Counted from the first letter of the stretch, positions 1 to 8,996 are shown. The stretch: 44,591 bases of DNA from Methanothrix harundinacea (GCA_002506535.1 DAXT01000016.1:1-44591); one strand, 5' to 3'. Made by a program: numbers and translations. The notes: generated from the sequence alone by a model not told the origin.

Positions 1-1
1 C

Positions 2-3000
2 CACGACAACCGGACCGGGGATCACAACATAGGGGTCCTGAACGTCAGCGAATGCAAATCGGTCAGCCCGATGTACACCGTCACAGAGCAGGACATCTGC
101 AACGGGACTGTTAACAACAGCGCCGACGCCACCGGCGAAGATATCTGCGGCAAGGCCCTGACTGCAGGGCCGGTCTACGCTAGCGTCTCGACGGAGTACA
201 ACTCGTCGCTGAACATCACCAAGAGGGCAGATACTTCGGGACCGGTCTCGGTTGGCGACGTGATACATTACAATATCACAGTCTGCAACACCGGCAACCT
301 GACGGTCTACAACGTGACGGTCCACGACAGCCTCACCGGCGACCACGTCATCGGCGAGCTGAAGCCGAGTGAATGCGAATTGGTCCAACCGACCCACACC
401 GTCACAGAGCAGGATATCTGTAACGGGTCTGTTAACAACAGCGCCGACGCCACCGGCGAAGATATCTGCGGCAAAGCCCTGACTGCAGGGCCGGTCTACG
501 CTAACGTCTCGACGGAGTACAACTCGTCGCTGAACATCACCAAGAGGGCAGATACTTCGGGACCGGTCTCGGTTGGCGACGTGATACATTACAACATCAC
601 AGTCTGCAACACCGGCAACCTGACGGTCTACAACGTGACGGTCCACGACAGCCTCACCGGCGACCACGTCATCGGCGAGCTGAAGCCGAGGGAATGCGAA
701 TTGGTCCAACCGACCCACACCGTCACAGAGCAGGATATCTGCAACGAGTCGATCGTCAACGTAGCCGACGTCACAGGAAACGACTCCTGCGGCGCCGCCA
801 AGACGGCGGGCCCTGTATCCTGGCCCATATCCATTGATTACAACTCGTCGCTGAACATCACCAAGAGGGCAGATACTTCGGGACCTGTCTCGGTTGGCGA
901 CGTGATACATTACAATATCACAGTCTGCAACACCGGCAACCTGACGGTCTACAACGTGACGGTCCACGACAGCCTCACCGGCGACCACGTCATCGGCGAG
1001 CTGAAGCCGAGGGAATGCGAATTGGTCCAACCGACCTACACTGTCACAGAGCAGGATATCTGCAACGGCTCGGTGGTCAACGTAGCCGACGTCACAGGAA
1101 ACGACACCTGCGGCGCCGCCAAGACGGCGGGCCCTGTATCCTGGCCCATATCCATCGATTACAACTCGTCGCTGAACATCACCAAGAGGGCAGATACTTC
1201 GGAAAGTGTCTCGGTTGGCGACGTGATACATTACAATATCACAGTCTGCAACACCGGCAACCTGACGGTCTACAACGTGACGGTCCACGACAGCCTCACC
1301 GGCGACCACGTCATCGGCGAGCTGAAGCCGAGGGAATGCGAATTGGTCCAACCGACCTACACTGTGACCGAACAGGACGTCTGCAACGGCTCGGTGTTCA
1401 ACGTAGCCAACGTCACAGGAAACGACACCTGCGGCAACAACCTTGCGGCAGGTCCCGCATCCTGGAGGGTCGGTACCGGGTACCAATCGGGGTTCAGAAT
1501 CACCAAGACTGCTAACACCACGGGTCTTGTCTCGCCGGGCGACGTGATACATTACAACATCACAGTCTGCAACATGGGTAACCTTACGTTCACCGACGTT
1601 GAGATCCAGGACAACCGAACTGGGACTCACGTTATTGGCGTCCTCAACGTGAGCGAATGCAAGTCGGTCCGTCCGACCTACACTGTGACCGAACAGGACG
1701 TCTGCAACGGCTCGGTGGTCAACATCGCCAACGCCACGGGTACCGATTACTGCGGCAACAAAATGGTGGCAGGCCCGGCCTACTTCGTGGTTGGTACAGA
1801 CTACAACACGTCGATCAGCATCAGCAAGGTGGCTAACACCTCAGGTCCGGTCGGTTTGGGAGATGTCATAAGTTACAATATCACAGTCTGCAACCCAGGA
1901 AACGTCAACATCTACAACTTGACGATCTTCGACAACCGCACCGGCGACCACTTAGTCGGAACCCTGAACGTCAGCGAATGCAAGTCGGTCCATCCAACCT
2001 ACACCGTCACCCAGGATGACGTCTGCAACGGCTCGGTGGTCAACAGCGCTTACGCCAGCTTAACGGACATTTGTGGCAGAGCACTAACAACAGGTCCAGT
2101 ATCCTATGCCGTGACGACAGAGTACAATTCGTCGATCGAGATCACCAAGACGGCGAACACGACCGGACCCTTCGTATTGGATGAGGTGATCGAGTACACC
2201 ATAAACGTCACGAACACCGGCAACGTCAACCTGACGAACGTGACCTTCGCAGACGATCTTACAGGCGAATCCTGGGATATTCCGGATCCCTTTGAGCCCG
2301 GCGAATGGCAGATGAACACGACCCTGTACACCGTCACGCCGGGAGATGTGGCAAACGGGACCATCATCAACAACGTCACCGTCACCGGCAAAGACCTCTG
2401 TGAGAAGGATGTGGAGGACAGCGCCACCGTCATCATCAGGAGCGAATTCCCCTCCAACCTCACCATAACGAAGGTGGCGGATAAATACGAGGTAAAGCGG
2501 GGCGAAGAGGTGACCTACACCATCACCGTCTGCAACCACGGCAATGAAACGGAGACGAACGTCACCGTCTGGGACGTCTTCAACAACGCGAGGTTCGACA
2601 TAATCTCCGTCTCTCCCGCCCCCGACCCCGACGGCAAATGGCGCCTCGGCACGTTGCAGCCTCGCGATTGCAGGGATATCATCATCAAGATCAAAGTCCC
2701 CGAGCGGCAGGACTTCGAGTTCGGGATGGAGCAGGGGGTGTCAGGCGAAGGGTTCGTAAACGTCGCCAACGACTACAGCACCACCTTCCAGCAGTACCTC
2801 ATTAAGAACTGCGCCTATGCCACCTCTGACAAACTGATAAAGGAGAATAAGGCGCCCATCTCCGCATGCGTCACCGTCACCGTTGGCAAAGAGCTGGGAA
2901 CGGAGCTACAGACGAGACAGTACGGCAGCGGCCGCTTCGACGTCGAAGAGCGGGTGACGATCTTCACCGAGAACAAGTCGATCGAGTGGGAGGAGGACCT

Positions 3001-4771
3001 CTCGGCAGCCTACAGGCCTACGACCCTGACCCTCTACAACAACAGGACGGTGGCCTTCGACTCCGCCTGGGTCAAGAAGTCCCGGGCGAGAAACCTCATC
3101 ACCGGCGCCACCATGACGGAGACCTACCACGACGCCGTTAGGCTCGACCGCGAGTCGAGGATCTTCCTCGACGAGAACCAGTCGGTGATGGAGGTGAACA
3201 GCGACTTCGACGGCCGGGGCCACATAGGGTTCCTCAAGATGCCGTCGGGCGCCTCGTCGCCCCGTTCGACACCCATCTTCGAGGCGAGGGAAGACTACGT
3301 CGGCAGCTTCAAAGTCCTGGAGCGGGTAGACGAGTACGGGAAGTCCGTCTCTTCGGAGAAGGCAGCTTCCGGAAAGGGTCTTGTCGTCGTCGATAAGAGG
3401 GTCGGCTCGGCCCAGAGGACCTACGAGTCGGGTACAGGGACATACGACTCCGAGGAGCTAATCAAGACTCATTCCAACTACATAGCCAAAGATATCTCCC
3501 TCGTATACGCCCCCATCAGCCAGAGGCTCACGGAATCCACGTCCATCAACGCCTCGATGAAGTGGAAGGAGGGTATGTACTCGAAGGTCCCGAAGACGAG
3601 CTTCATCGGCGAGGAGTACACCTCGATCACCGAGCTCGATAAAGAGACGGTGGCTCGGGGCTTAAACGAGATGGAGACGGAGGCGGAGTTCTCAGGTCAG
3701 GCGAGGTTCAGGGCGATCCTCGATAGGAGCCAGAACAGGAGTAGGTCTGAGGTGGACTTCGACGAGCAGTACACCGGCGACTACTCGATCCAGAGGCGGA
3801 TCCTCTTCACCGGGGTCTCGAAGTACAACAGGCCCCACCTCAACGTCACCAAGACCCTCGACGACGTCTACGAGGAGATCCTCCCGTGGGGTTACGGTGA
3901 ACCCCATCTCGAAGGAGCGGTGAAGAAGAGGACGGTGGCGACGTACACCATCACTATCGAGAACGACGGCGACCGAACCCTCCAGCCGGTTCTCGTAAAG
4001 GACCTCTTCCCGCCGGGGGCCAAGTTCATCGAGCCGTCGTCGGTCCGGCCCGATGTCCTGACGGAGACGAGCGCCAACTGGACGATCCTCGCTCTGACCG
4101 TCGGCGGGGTCTCGCAGATAGTCCTGAAGCTGGACGTCACCAAATACTATCCGAGCGAGCTCGTCAACAGAGTCGAGGTCTGCGGCGGCTACAACGGTGA
4201 GGCCGACTGGGTCTGCGCCGCGAACTACTCGGCCCTCGAGAAGAACTGGCTCACCTGCTGCATCGACGAGCCGGTATCGGTGGCCAAGACCGCCGAGATC
4301 GATCCTGCGAACCCCAGGGTCGTAAAGTACAGTATCGATGTGTCCAACCACGACGGAGCCACCAGGGCGGCGACGGTGACAGATCATCTGCCCGCAGGGA
4401 TGGACCTCCTCGAAACGTCCATACCCTTCGCCTCTTATGATGGGGATGTCATAGTCTGGAACATCCTCGCGATCGGGCCCTTCGAGACGGCTACTATCGA
4501 GTTCTCTGCCCTCGCCCCCGGCGACGGCAGGTTCACCAACTCCGTCGAGGTCGATCCGAGGTCCGTCGACGGGCCTGTCGTCCAGCCTGTATATGCCACC
4601 TGCGTCATCGACGTCGGGGCCGTCGAGGACGAATGCGGTCCCACCGGCTGCGGGCCGTGGCAGCCGCCGAACTGGCAGTTCCAGCACGCTGGGTACGAAC
4701 CGGACACATCGACCTGCGAGCAGCTGACCTGCGCCAGCTGTGAGGGGACCGGCACCTGCCTTGTGCCCTGA
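2..4771 (+). CDS. Giant secreted DUF11-repeat surface protein (5' end outside window)
   Basis: The reading frame is open from base 2, so the true start lies upstream and only the C-terminal ~1589 residues are visible. It consists of DUF11-type beta-sandwich repeats with the pattern ITK.A.TSG.V..GDVI.YNITVCN.GN, a paired Cys in each (TVCN and SEC/REC) and many N-glycosylation sequons. About seven repeats fill 74-2326; another DUF11 domain follows to about 2750. From about 2780 to 3830 lies a non-DUF11 region, Cys-poor and rich in charged residues and beta strands, that I do not recognise. Two more DUF11 domains follow (about 3840-4180 and 4270-4590), then a Cys-rich tail with CGPTGCGP and CASCEGTGTC. 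No C-terminal membrane anchor or sorting signal is visible. In methanogens such proteins are cell-surface or sheath components; that role here is inferred. The stop overlaps a terminator hairpin. Confidence 0.85.
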   Translation, partial: HDNRTGDHNIGVLNVSECKSVSPMYTVTEQDICNGTVNNSADATGEDICGKALTAGPVYASVSTEYNSSLNITKRADTSGPVSVGDVIHYNITVCNTGNLTVYNVTVHDSLTGDHVIGELKPSECELVQPTHTVTEQDICNGSVNNSADATGEDICGKALTAGPVYANVSTEYNSSLNITKRADTSGPVSVGDVIHYNITVCNTGNLTVYNVTVHDSLTGDHVIGELKPRECELVQPTHTVTEQDICNESIVNVADVTGNDSCGAAKTAGPVSWPISIDYNSSLNITKRADTSGPVSVGDVIHYNITVCNTGNLTVYNVTVHDSLTGDHVIGELKPRECELVQPTYTVTEQDICNGSVVNVADVTGNDTCGAAKTAGPVSWPISIDYNSSLNITKRADTSESVSVGDVIHYNITVCNTGNLTVYNVTVHDSLTGDHVIGELKPRECELVQPTYTVTEQDVCNGSVFNVANVTGNDTCGNNLAAGPASWRVGTGYQSGFRITKTANTTGLVSPGDVIHYNITVCNMGNLTFTDVEIQDNRTGTHVIGVLNVSECKSVRPTYTVTEQDVCNGSVVNIANATGTDYCGNKMVAGPAYFVVGTDYNTSISISKVANTSGPVGLGDVISYNITVCNPGNVNIYNLTIFDNRTGDHLVGTLNVSECKSVHPTYTVTQDDVCNGSVVNSAYASLTDICGRALTTGPVSYAVTTEYNSSIEITKTANTTGPFVLDEVIEYTINVTNTGNVNLTNVTFADDLTGESWDIPDPFEPGEWQMNTTLYTVTPGDVANGTIINNVTVTGKDLCEKDVEDSATVIIRSEFPSNLTITKVADKYEVKRGEEVTYTITVCNHGNETETNVTVWDVFNNARFDIISVSPAPDPDGKWRLGTLQPRDCRDIIIKIKVPERQDFEFGMEQGVSGEGFVNVANDYSTTFQQYLIKNCAYATSDKLIKENKAPISACVTVTVGKELGTELQTRQYGSGRFDVEERVTIFTENKSIEWEEDLSAAYRPTTLTLYNNRTVAFDSAWVKKSRARNLITGATMTETYHDAVRLDRESRIFLDENQSVMEVNSDFDGRGHIGFLKMPSGASSPRSTPIFEAREDYVGSFKVLERVDEYGKSVSSEKAASGKGLVVVDKRVGSAQRTYESGTGTYDSEELIKTHSNYIAKDISLVYAPISQRLTESTSINASMKWKEGMYSKVPKTSFIGEEYTSITELDKETVARGLNEMETEAEFSGQARFRAILDRSQNRSRSEVDFDEQYTGDYSIQRRILFTGVSKYNRPHLNVTKTLDDVYEEILPWGYGEPHLEGAVKKRTVATYTITIENDGDRTLQPVLVKDLFPPGAKFIEPSSVRPDVLTETSANWTILALTVGGVSQIVLKLDVTKYYPSELVNRVEVCGGYNGEADWVCAANYSALEKNWLTCCIDEPVSVAKTAEIDPANPRVVKYSIDVSNHDGATRAATVTDHLPAGMDLLETSIPFASYDGDVIVWNILAIGPFETATIEFSALAPGDGRFTNSVEVDPRSVDGPVVQPVYATCVIDVGAVEDECGPTGCGPWQPPNWQFQHAGYEPDTSTCEQLTCASCEGTGTCLVP
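74..2326 (+). repeat. In-frame tandem repeat, 321-bp period, within the DUF11 gene
   Basis: The phrase encoding YTVTEQD/HTVTEQD starts at 74, 395, 716, 1037, 1358, 1679 and 2000, exactly 321 nt (107 codons) apart each time, then at 2327 after a 327-nt unit. Units in the first half are almost identical at DNA level, including synonymous positions (for example 200-390, 521-711 and 842-1030). The later units are more diverged. This gradient indicates recent expansion or gene conversion at the upstream end of the array. Confidence 0.95.
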
Positions 4772-4811
4772 GGGGCGCTCGGCGGCGCCCCCCTCATTAA
4801 ACCCTTTTTTT
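4770..4811 (+). terminator. Hairpin plus T-run terminator after the DUF11 gene
   Basis: An imperfect GC-rich stem (GAGGGGCGC pairing with GCGCCCCCCTC) begins at the stop codon of the DUF11 gene and is followed by seven T residues at 4805-4811. Position and form fit an intrinsic-type terminator separating the DUF11 gene from the next operon. Confidence 0.6.
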
Positions 4812-4862
4812 GGATCCCTCTATTCGATTTAAGAGGAAAGCCATATAGCGGCGGAGGCAGAA

Positions 4863-5363
4863 TTGTCGGCCATGATCAGAGGCGAGGCATGGATCTTCGG
4901 CGACGACGTGGACACCGACGTCATCATCCCCGGCCCCTACCTCAGGACCAGAGACGTGAGGGAGCTCGCCTGCCACGCCATGGAGGGGATAGACCCCGAT
5001 TTTGCGAGGAAGGTGAGGCCCGGGGACGTCATCGTCGCTGGGAAGAACTTCGGCTGCGGCTCCTCTCGGGAGCAGGCTCCTTTGGCCCTCAGGGAGGCGG
5101 GGGTCGGCTGCGTCGTCGCCCGGTCCTTCGCCCGGATATTTTACAGGAACGCCATCAACGTCGGCCTGCCGGTGGTGGAGGCGGATGTATCCTGCCGCCA
5201 GGGGGACGAGGTGGCGGTGGACTTCTCGGCGGGGACGGTCACCGTCGGAACAGTGACCTTCAGGGGAACGAGGCTTCCGGAGTTCCTCCTCGACATACTC
5301 CGGGACGGGGGGCTCGTCGCCCATAGAAGAAAGGAGAAGATGGAGAAGGAAGGTCTGCTTTGA
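4863..5363 (+). CDS. hacB: Homoaconitase / isopropylmalate isomerase small subunit (swivel domain)
   Basis: This 166-residue protein is a full-length aconitase-family small subunit. It shows the N-terminal DVDTDVIIPG segment and the GCGSSREQAP loop (residues 64-73) that closes over the substrate in the active site. The specificity loop reads YLRT (residues 26-29). In methanogens that loop is reported for homoaconitase small subunits, whereas the leucine-pathway isomerase carries YLVY-like loops. I therefore favour homoaconitase (AksE/HacB), which isomerises homocitrate-series acids in coenzyme B synthesis, over LeuD. The large subunit is not in the window. A TTG start at 4863 has GGAGG at correct spacing (4853-4857); the ATG at 4872 is the alternative. 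It is the first gene of a three-gene operon and its stop overlaps the next start (TTGA). Confidence 0.85.
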   Translation: MSAMIRGEAWIFGDDVDTDVIIPGPYLRTRDVRELACHAMEGIDPDFARKVRPGDVIVAGKNFGCGSSREQAPLALREAGVGCVVARSFARIFYRNAINVGLPVVEADVSCRQGDEVAVDFSAGTVTVGTVTFRGTRLPEFLLDILRDGGLVAHRRKEKMEKEGLL

Positions 5364-6187
5364 TATTTCCAACAGATTACAGATATGTGGGGGTCGCCGA
5401 CGAATCTAGGCCCGGCGACCCCATATACTTCTCGACCCGGTACCTGATCTACTTCGGCGATGAGGTCGTCATCTACGAGGTGGAGCCGCAGCCGGGAGAA
5501 GGGTTCATGAGGATGGTGAGGTCGATGAGGCCCATCGCGGGAGGGAGCGAGATCCTGGTCTATCCCGAGAAGGTCTATACCAGAGACCGGACGAGGTTGA
5601 TCGAGCTAGCTACCGCTCTATGCCGGGGCACGGTGAATACCGTGATCTATCAGGGATCCGACGAGCACCTCACCTTCGTCCACCAGCCGGACCCGTCGGC
5701 CATCACCGAGATCGAGGTTCTGGACGTGGTTCCACCCAGGCCGTCGTGGCTCGTATCCGTCATCGAGGACCTGGATGGCGCCGGCCTCTTCGGAGATCTG
5801 ACCCTGAAGTTCAAGAGTAGAATCTTGGACCTCAGCCGGTTCGAGGGGGAGGGCGTCTACTTCCCCTGCACCGCCTCGGGCCTCGGCAGGTCCCTCGACA
5901 GGGACAGGGTCGACGTCGATGACCCCCTCATCGTAGGCTGCGATGTATCAAAGGAGGTCTTCATGGACGTTTATCCTGGAAAATCCTTCAGGTTCATCAA
6001 CACCTGCCCCCTATCCAACGACCTTCTGGAGCCGGCGGGCCCCTTCATCACCAGGTGTTGCAGGTCGGAGCGGACCGGGATCAGAAGGTCGGGGGGCCAT
6101 CTCGGGGTGGTGGTTCACTGGGGCGACGGAGCCCCGAAGATAGCAGAGGCGATAAGATGTCTTGGAGAGGAGCTGAAAAGAGGGTAG
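5360..6187 (+). CDS. Conserved unknown protein embedded between coenzyme-B-type genes
   Basis: I do not recognise the function of this 275-residue protein. It has no signal peptide or membrane segment and looks cytoplasmic. Cysteines concentrate in the C-terminal half: FPCTASGLG, VGCDVS, INTCPL and TRCCRSE. These could bind metal or serve in catalysis. The N-terminal half is an alpha/beta-like segment with motifs such as STRYLIYFGDE and LVYPEKVYTRDRTR. The TTG start overlaps the stop of the homoaconitase subunit by 4 nt, and the 3' end overlaps the downstream dehydrogenase by 31 nt, so it is almost certainly cotranslated with both. The context points to a role in 2-oxoacid chain elongation or a later coenzyme B step; that is inference only. 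Confidence 0.8.
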   Translation: MIFPTDYRYVGVADESRPGDPIYFSTRYLIYFGDEVVIYEVEPQPGEGFMRMVRSMRPIAGGSEILVYPEKVYTRDRTRLIELATALCRGTVNTVIYQGSDEHLTFVHQPDPSAITEIEVLDVVPPRPSWLVSVIEDLDGAGLFGDLTLKFKSRILDLSRFEGEGVYFPCTASGLGRSLDRDRVDVDDPLIVGCDVSKEVFMDVYPGKSFRFINTCPLSNDLLEPAGPFITRCCRSERTGIRRSGGHLGVVVHWGDGAPKIAEAIRCLGEELKRG

Positions 6188-7134
6188 CCCTGGTGAAGGG
6201 GGACGGCGTGGGGCCGGAGGTCATCGACGCCGCCCTGGCCGTCCTGGAGGCGGCCGGCGCTGACCTGGAGTACGTCCCAGTGGAGATCGGATACGGCCGG
6301 TGGAAGAGGACGGGTGTGGCTATGGCCCAAGAGGACCTGGATTTGATAAAAAGCTGCCACTGCGTCCTCTTCGGTGCCATCACCACACCCCCCGACCCCG
6401 ACTACAGGAGCGTCCTCCTCGCCCTCAGAACCGGCCTCGACCTCTACGCCAACATCAGGCCTTTCTCGGCCGGAGGGATCGACTTTGTCATCGTCAGGGA
6501 GAATACCGAGGGGATGTACTCGGGGGTCGAGAAGCTGGACGAGGAGGAGGCTACGACCCTGCGGGTCATCACCCGCCGGGGGTCTCTGCGGATCGCGGAG
6601 AAGGCATGTCAGATCGCCTCAGAGAGGGGGAAGCTGACCATAGTCCACAAGTCCAACGTCCTCAAGAGCGACACCCTCTTCCTGCGGATATGCCAGGAGA
6701 CGGCCCGCCGGTGGGACGTCCCCTTCGAGGATATGCTCGTCGACGCCGCCGGCTACAACCTGGTGATAAACCCGAGGAGGTTTGACGTCATCGTGACGAC
6801 GAACCTCTTCGGAGACATCTTGAGCGACGTGGCGGCGGGGGTCATCGGCGGCCTCGGCCTCTGCCCCAGCGCAAACCTCGGCGAGAGGTACGCCCTCTTC
6901 GAGCCGATCCACGGCTCGGCCCCCGACATCGCCGGAAAGGGGATCGCAAACCCCGTCGGCGCCATCAGGTCAGCGGCGATGATGCTGGATTGGTTCGGGA
7001 ATGCAGAGAAGGCGCGGCTGATCGAAGAGGCGGTCGAGGGGACACTATCCGGGGGGGTCGTGACCCCGGATCTGGGCGGAAGCTCCTCCACCAGGGCCGT
7101 CAGCGAGGCGGTGGCGGAGAGGCTTCTCCTTTAG
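6157..7134 (+). CDS. aksF: Isocitrate/isopropylmalate-family dehydrogenase, probably homoisocitrate dehydrogenase
   Basis: The 325-residue protein has the family's landmarks: KGDGVGPEV near the N-terminus, LRTGLDLYANIRP (residues 90-102), RENTEGMYSG (114-123), the HKSNVLK lysine region, the TTNLFGDILSDVAAG metal-binding segment and GSAPDIAGKGIANPVG near the cofactor site. It catalyses NAD(P)-linked oxidative decarboxylation of a 2-hydroxy-3-carboxy acid. Its place two genes after a YLRT-type homoaconitase subunit favours homoisocitrate dehydrogenase of coenzyme B synthesis. LeuB or isocitrate dehydrogenase cannot be excluded from sequence alone. The ATG at 6157 was chosen because homology begins there and a GAGGCGAT segment precedes it; it lies inside the upstream gene's 3' end. 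The 3' end overlaps the convergent Na/Pi transporter by 4 nt. Confidence 0.82.
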   Translation: MSWRGAEKRVALVKGDGVGPEVIDAALAVLEAAGADLEYVPVEIGYGRWKRTGVAMAQEDLDLIKSCHCVLFGAITTPPDPDYRSVLLALRTGLDLYANIRPFSAGGIDFVIVRENTEGMYSGVEKLDEEEATTLRVITRRGSLRIAEKACQIASERGKLTIVHKSNVLKSDTLFLRICQETARRWDVPFEDMLVDAAGYNLVINPRRFDVIVTTNLFGDILSDVAAGVIGGLGLCPSANLGERYALFEPIHGSAPDIAGKGIANPVGAIRSAAMMLDWFGNAEKARLIEEAVEGTLSGGVVTPDLGGSSSTRAVSEAVAERLLL

Positions 7135-8783
7135 CCTTCGGCGCCATCTCTATCCGGCAGGCCGATGAGATCGGGGATCTTCGACGCCGATACCGGGGCG
7201 CTCATGGTGATGGAGGTCTTCCGCAGCTCCCGGATCATGGCGCCGATCCTCTCAACGGAGAAGAGGACCTCTGAGAACATGCCGTCGGCGGGGCTCCCCT
7301 TCCCCGAGACCTTCCGGACGTGGGTCTTATAGTACCAGTTCAGAAGCTGGCGGAGCTTCTCGTCGTTGTACCTCATCTTATCGTCGACTTCGTCGGGGAT
7401 AACGGGGAAAGCTGCCACCAGATGGTCGAGGTTCTCCAGGCAGGGGGCGGCGATCTCCTGGATGTCGGCATAGGATTCGGCAGATAAGGGCATCTTCTTC
7501 TCCTTCATGTATTGAAACTTCTTCGCCATCCCGACGGTCTGCCCGGCCATGGAGGCCGCAAGGTCGGATACCCGGGCGAGGATCGAGATCCGGGCCGCGT
7601 CCTCCACGGATATTTCCCGGTCCGAAAGAGCGACCACGGCATCGATTATCTGGGAGTTGAGATACTCCACATAATCCCGGAGGTGCTTGATCCGGCTGCA
7701 CGCCTCCGTCTTGCCGGCCCCGACCTCGAGGCTCTTCTCGAATATCTCTTCCGATACCTCCAGCATGTGGACGATCTCCCCCTCGATCTGGGAGGTGGCG
7801 GCGGAGACGTCCTCGGGGAGGGGGGTTCTCAGGTGGCGGGTGACGAAGACGATCTCTGGGTCCCTCTCGGGGACGATCTTCATGACGAGTTTCCCGAAGG
7901 GCCTGATGGCGGCGAGGAAGACGAGGGCGGCCGAGAGGTTGAAGATGAGATGGGCGTTGGCGACCTGCTGGGCAGAGGTGCCTCCTATCGTCTCGATGAG
8001 GGCCGAGAAGGGGGTGAGGAACGGCAGGATCAGGACGACCCCCAGGAGGTTGAATAGGAACTGGGCTACAGCCGTCCTCTTGGCGGCGGCGTTCATCCGG
8101 AGGGATACCACCAGGACCGTCGTCGTCGTCCCGATGTTCGCCCCCAGGATGATGGGGATCGCCTCCGTCGGGGTCAACAGGCCGCTCGATGCCATGACGA
8201 CGACGAGCCCCGCGGTCACCGAGCTCGACTGGAATATGTTGGAGATGAGAAAGCCTATAGCGATCCCGACGAGGACGTTCTCGGCCATGGAGAGGAGGGC
8301 GATGATCTCCGGGTCCCCCTGGAGGGGGGCGATCTCCGCTGAGATGAGGTTGAGGCAGAAGAAGACGAGGCCGAAGTAGAAGATCGGCTTTCCGAAGACC
8401 CTGTACGGTCCCCGGATCAGGCTCAGTAGAAACCCGCCGACGACGAAGACGGGGGCGAAGGCCGTCAGCTTGAAGGCGACGAGCTGGGCTGTGATGGTAG
8501 TCCCAATATTCGCCCCGATGACGAGGCCGATCGACCCGAGAAAGGAGATGGCACCGGCGTTTACAAGCCCTACGGCGATGACGGTGGTGGCGGTGCTCGA
8601 CTGGGTTATGGCCGAGACCCCCGCCCCCGCCAGGGCGCCCCGGAGGGGGGTTCTCGTGGCGGACTGGAGGAGGGTCCAGAAACGCTCGCCGGCAGCGTGG
8701 CGGACCTCTTCGGAGAACCTCTCGATCCCGTAGAGGAAGAGTATGACCACGGGCACGATGACAAAAAGCAGGCTCCAGTCCAT
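7131..8783 (-). CDS. Na+/phosphate cotransporter family protein with PhoU-like C-terminal domain
   Basis: The 550-residue protein has two inverted halves of the Na/Pi cotransporter family. Each carries the signature QSS motif: TQSSTATTVIAVGLVNAG in the first half and QSSSVTAGLVVVMASSG in the second. Each half is surrounded by hydrophobic segments and followed by GANIGTT (two copies). The last ~220 residues are helical and soluble, resembling PhoU. Members of this family (NptA-like) move phosphate with sodium across the cytoplasmic membrane; the PhoU-like tail may regulate transport. It is monocistronic, convergent with the dehydrogenase gene and divergent from secE. The start ATG at 8783 directly precedes the first membrane segment. 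Confidence 0.88.
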   Translation of the reverse strand: MDWSLLFVIVPVVILFLYGIERFSEEVRHAAGERFWTLLQSATRTPLRGALAGAGVSAITQSSTATTVIAVGLVNAGAISFLGSIGLVIGANIGTTITAQLVAFKLTAFAPVFVVGGFLLSLIRGPYRVFGKPIFYFGLVFFCLNLISAEIAPLQGDPEIIALLSMAENVLVGIAIGFLISNIFQSSSVTAGLVVVMASSGLLTPTEAIPIILGANIGTTTTVLVVSLRMNAAAKRTAVAQFLFNLLGVVLILPFLTPFSALIETIGGTSAQQVANAHLIFNLSAALVFLAAIRPFGKLVMKIVPERDPEIVFVTRHLRTPLPEDVSAATSQIEGEIVHMLEVSEEIFEKSLEVGAGKTEACSRIKHLRDYVEYLNSQIIDAVVALSDREISVEDAARISILARVSDLAASMAGQTVGMAKKFQYMKEKKMPLSAESYADIQEIAAPCLENLDHLVAAFPVIPDEVDDKMRYNDEKLRQLLNWYYKTHVRKVSGKGSPADGMFSEVLFSVERIGAMIRELRKTSITMSAPVSASKIPDLIGLPDRDGAEG

Positions 8784-8996
8784 GATAGATCACCGAACCG
8801 ATATTCCTATACCCAAAACTCCCCATTTGAGCTGGTGGCGTCGGTTAATAACCTTTCCGGCGAGGGGCTTCCCGGACCAAAGGGGTTACGATCTCCTTAA
8901 AACCCGTCCCATCTCCTCTATCTTCCCGGCGGGTGCGCCGACCTGCCGGAGGCGGATCGAAATCTTTTTCACCATGAAGCCCCCTTCGCCACCTGA
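8784..8996. promoter_or_regulatory. Divergent promoter region, Na/Pi transporter and secE
   Basis: This 213-bp gene-free stretch lies between two divergent starts. For secE, an A/T-rich box (AAATCTTTTT, about 8960-8969) lies about 30 nt before the ATG at 8997. There is no convincing Shine-Dalgarno sequence, which fits a leaderless transcript. A GGTTAATAACC element lies at about 8843-8853 in the middle and is itself palindromic (GGTTA-AT-AACC-like). It is a candidate TATA or regulator site for the minus-strand transporter. Confidence 0.45.

Noticed and set aside
74..2326. Tandem repeats considered as CRISPR or satellite DNA
   Set aside because: The period is 321 bp and strictly in frame, the units encode DUF11 domains, and there are no spacers.
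3692..4687. Minus-strand open frame of 331 codons opposite the DUF11 gene
   Set aside because: It is rich in Arg, Asp, Val and Gly with no motif, and it mirrors the GC-rich codon pattern of the real plus-strand gene.
6055..6156. Upstream in-frame start of the dehydrogenase (34 extra residues)
   Set aside because: The extra residues are Arg/Gly-rich shadow of the preceding gene; family homology and spacing favour ATG 6157.
7378..8826. Second long minus-strand frame (482 codons) over the Na/Pi transporter
   Set aside because: It is a frame-shifted shadow, Arg/Pro/Gly-rich, of a clear membrane transporter in another frame.
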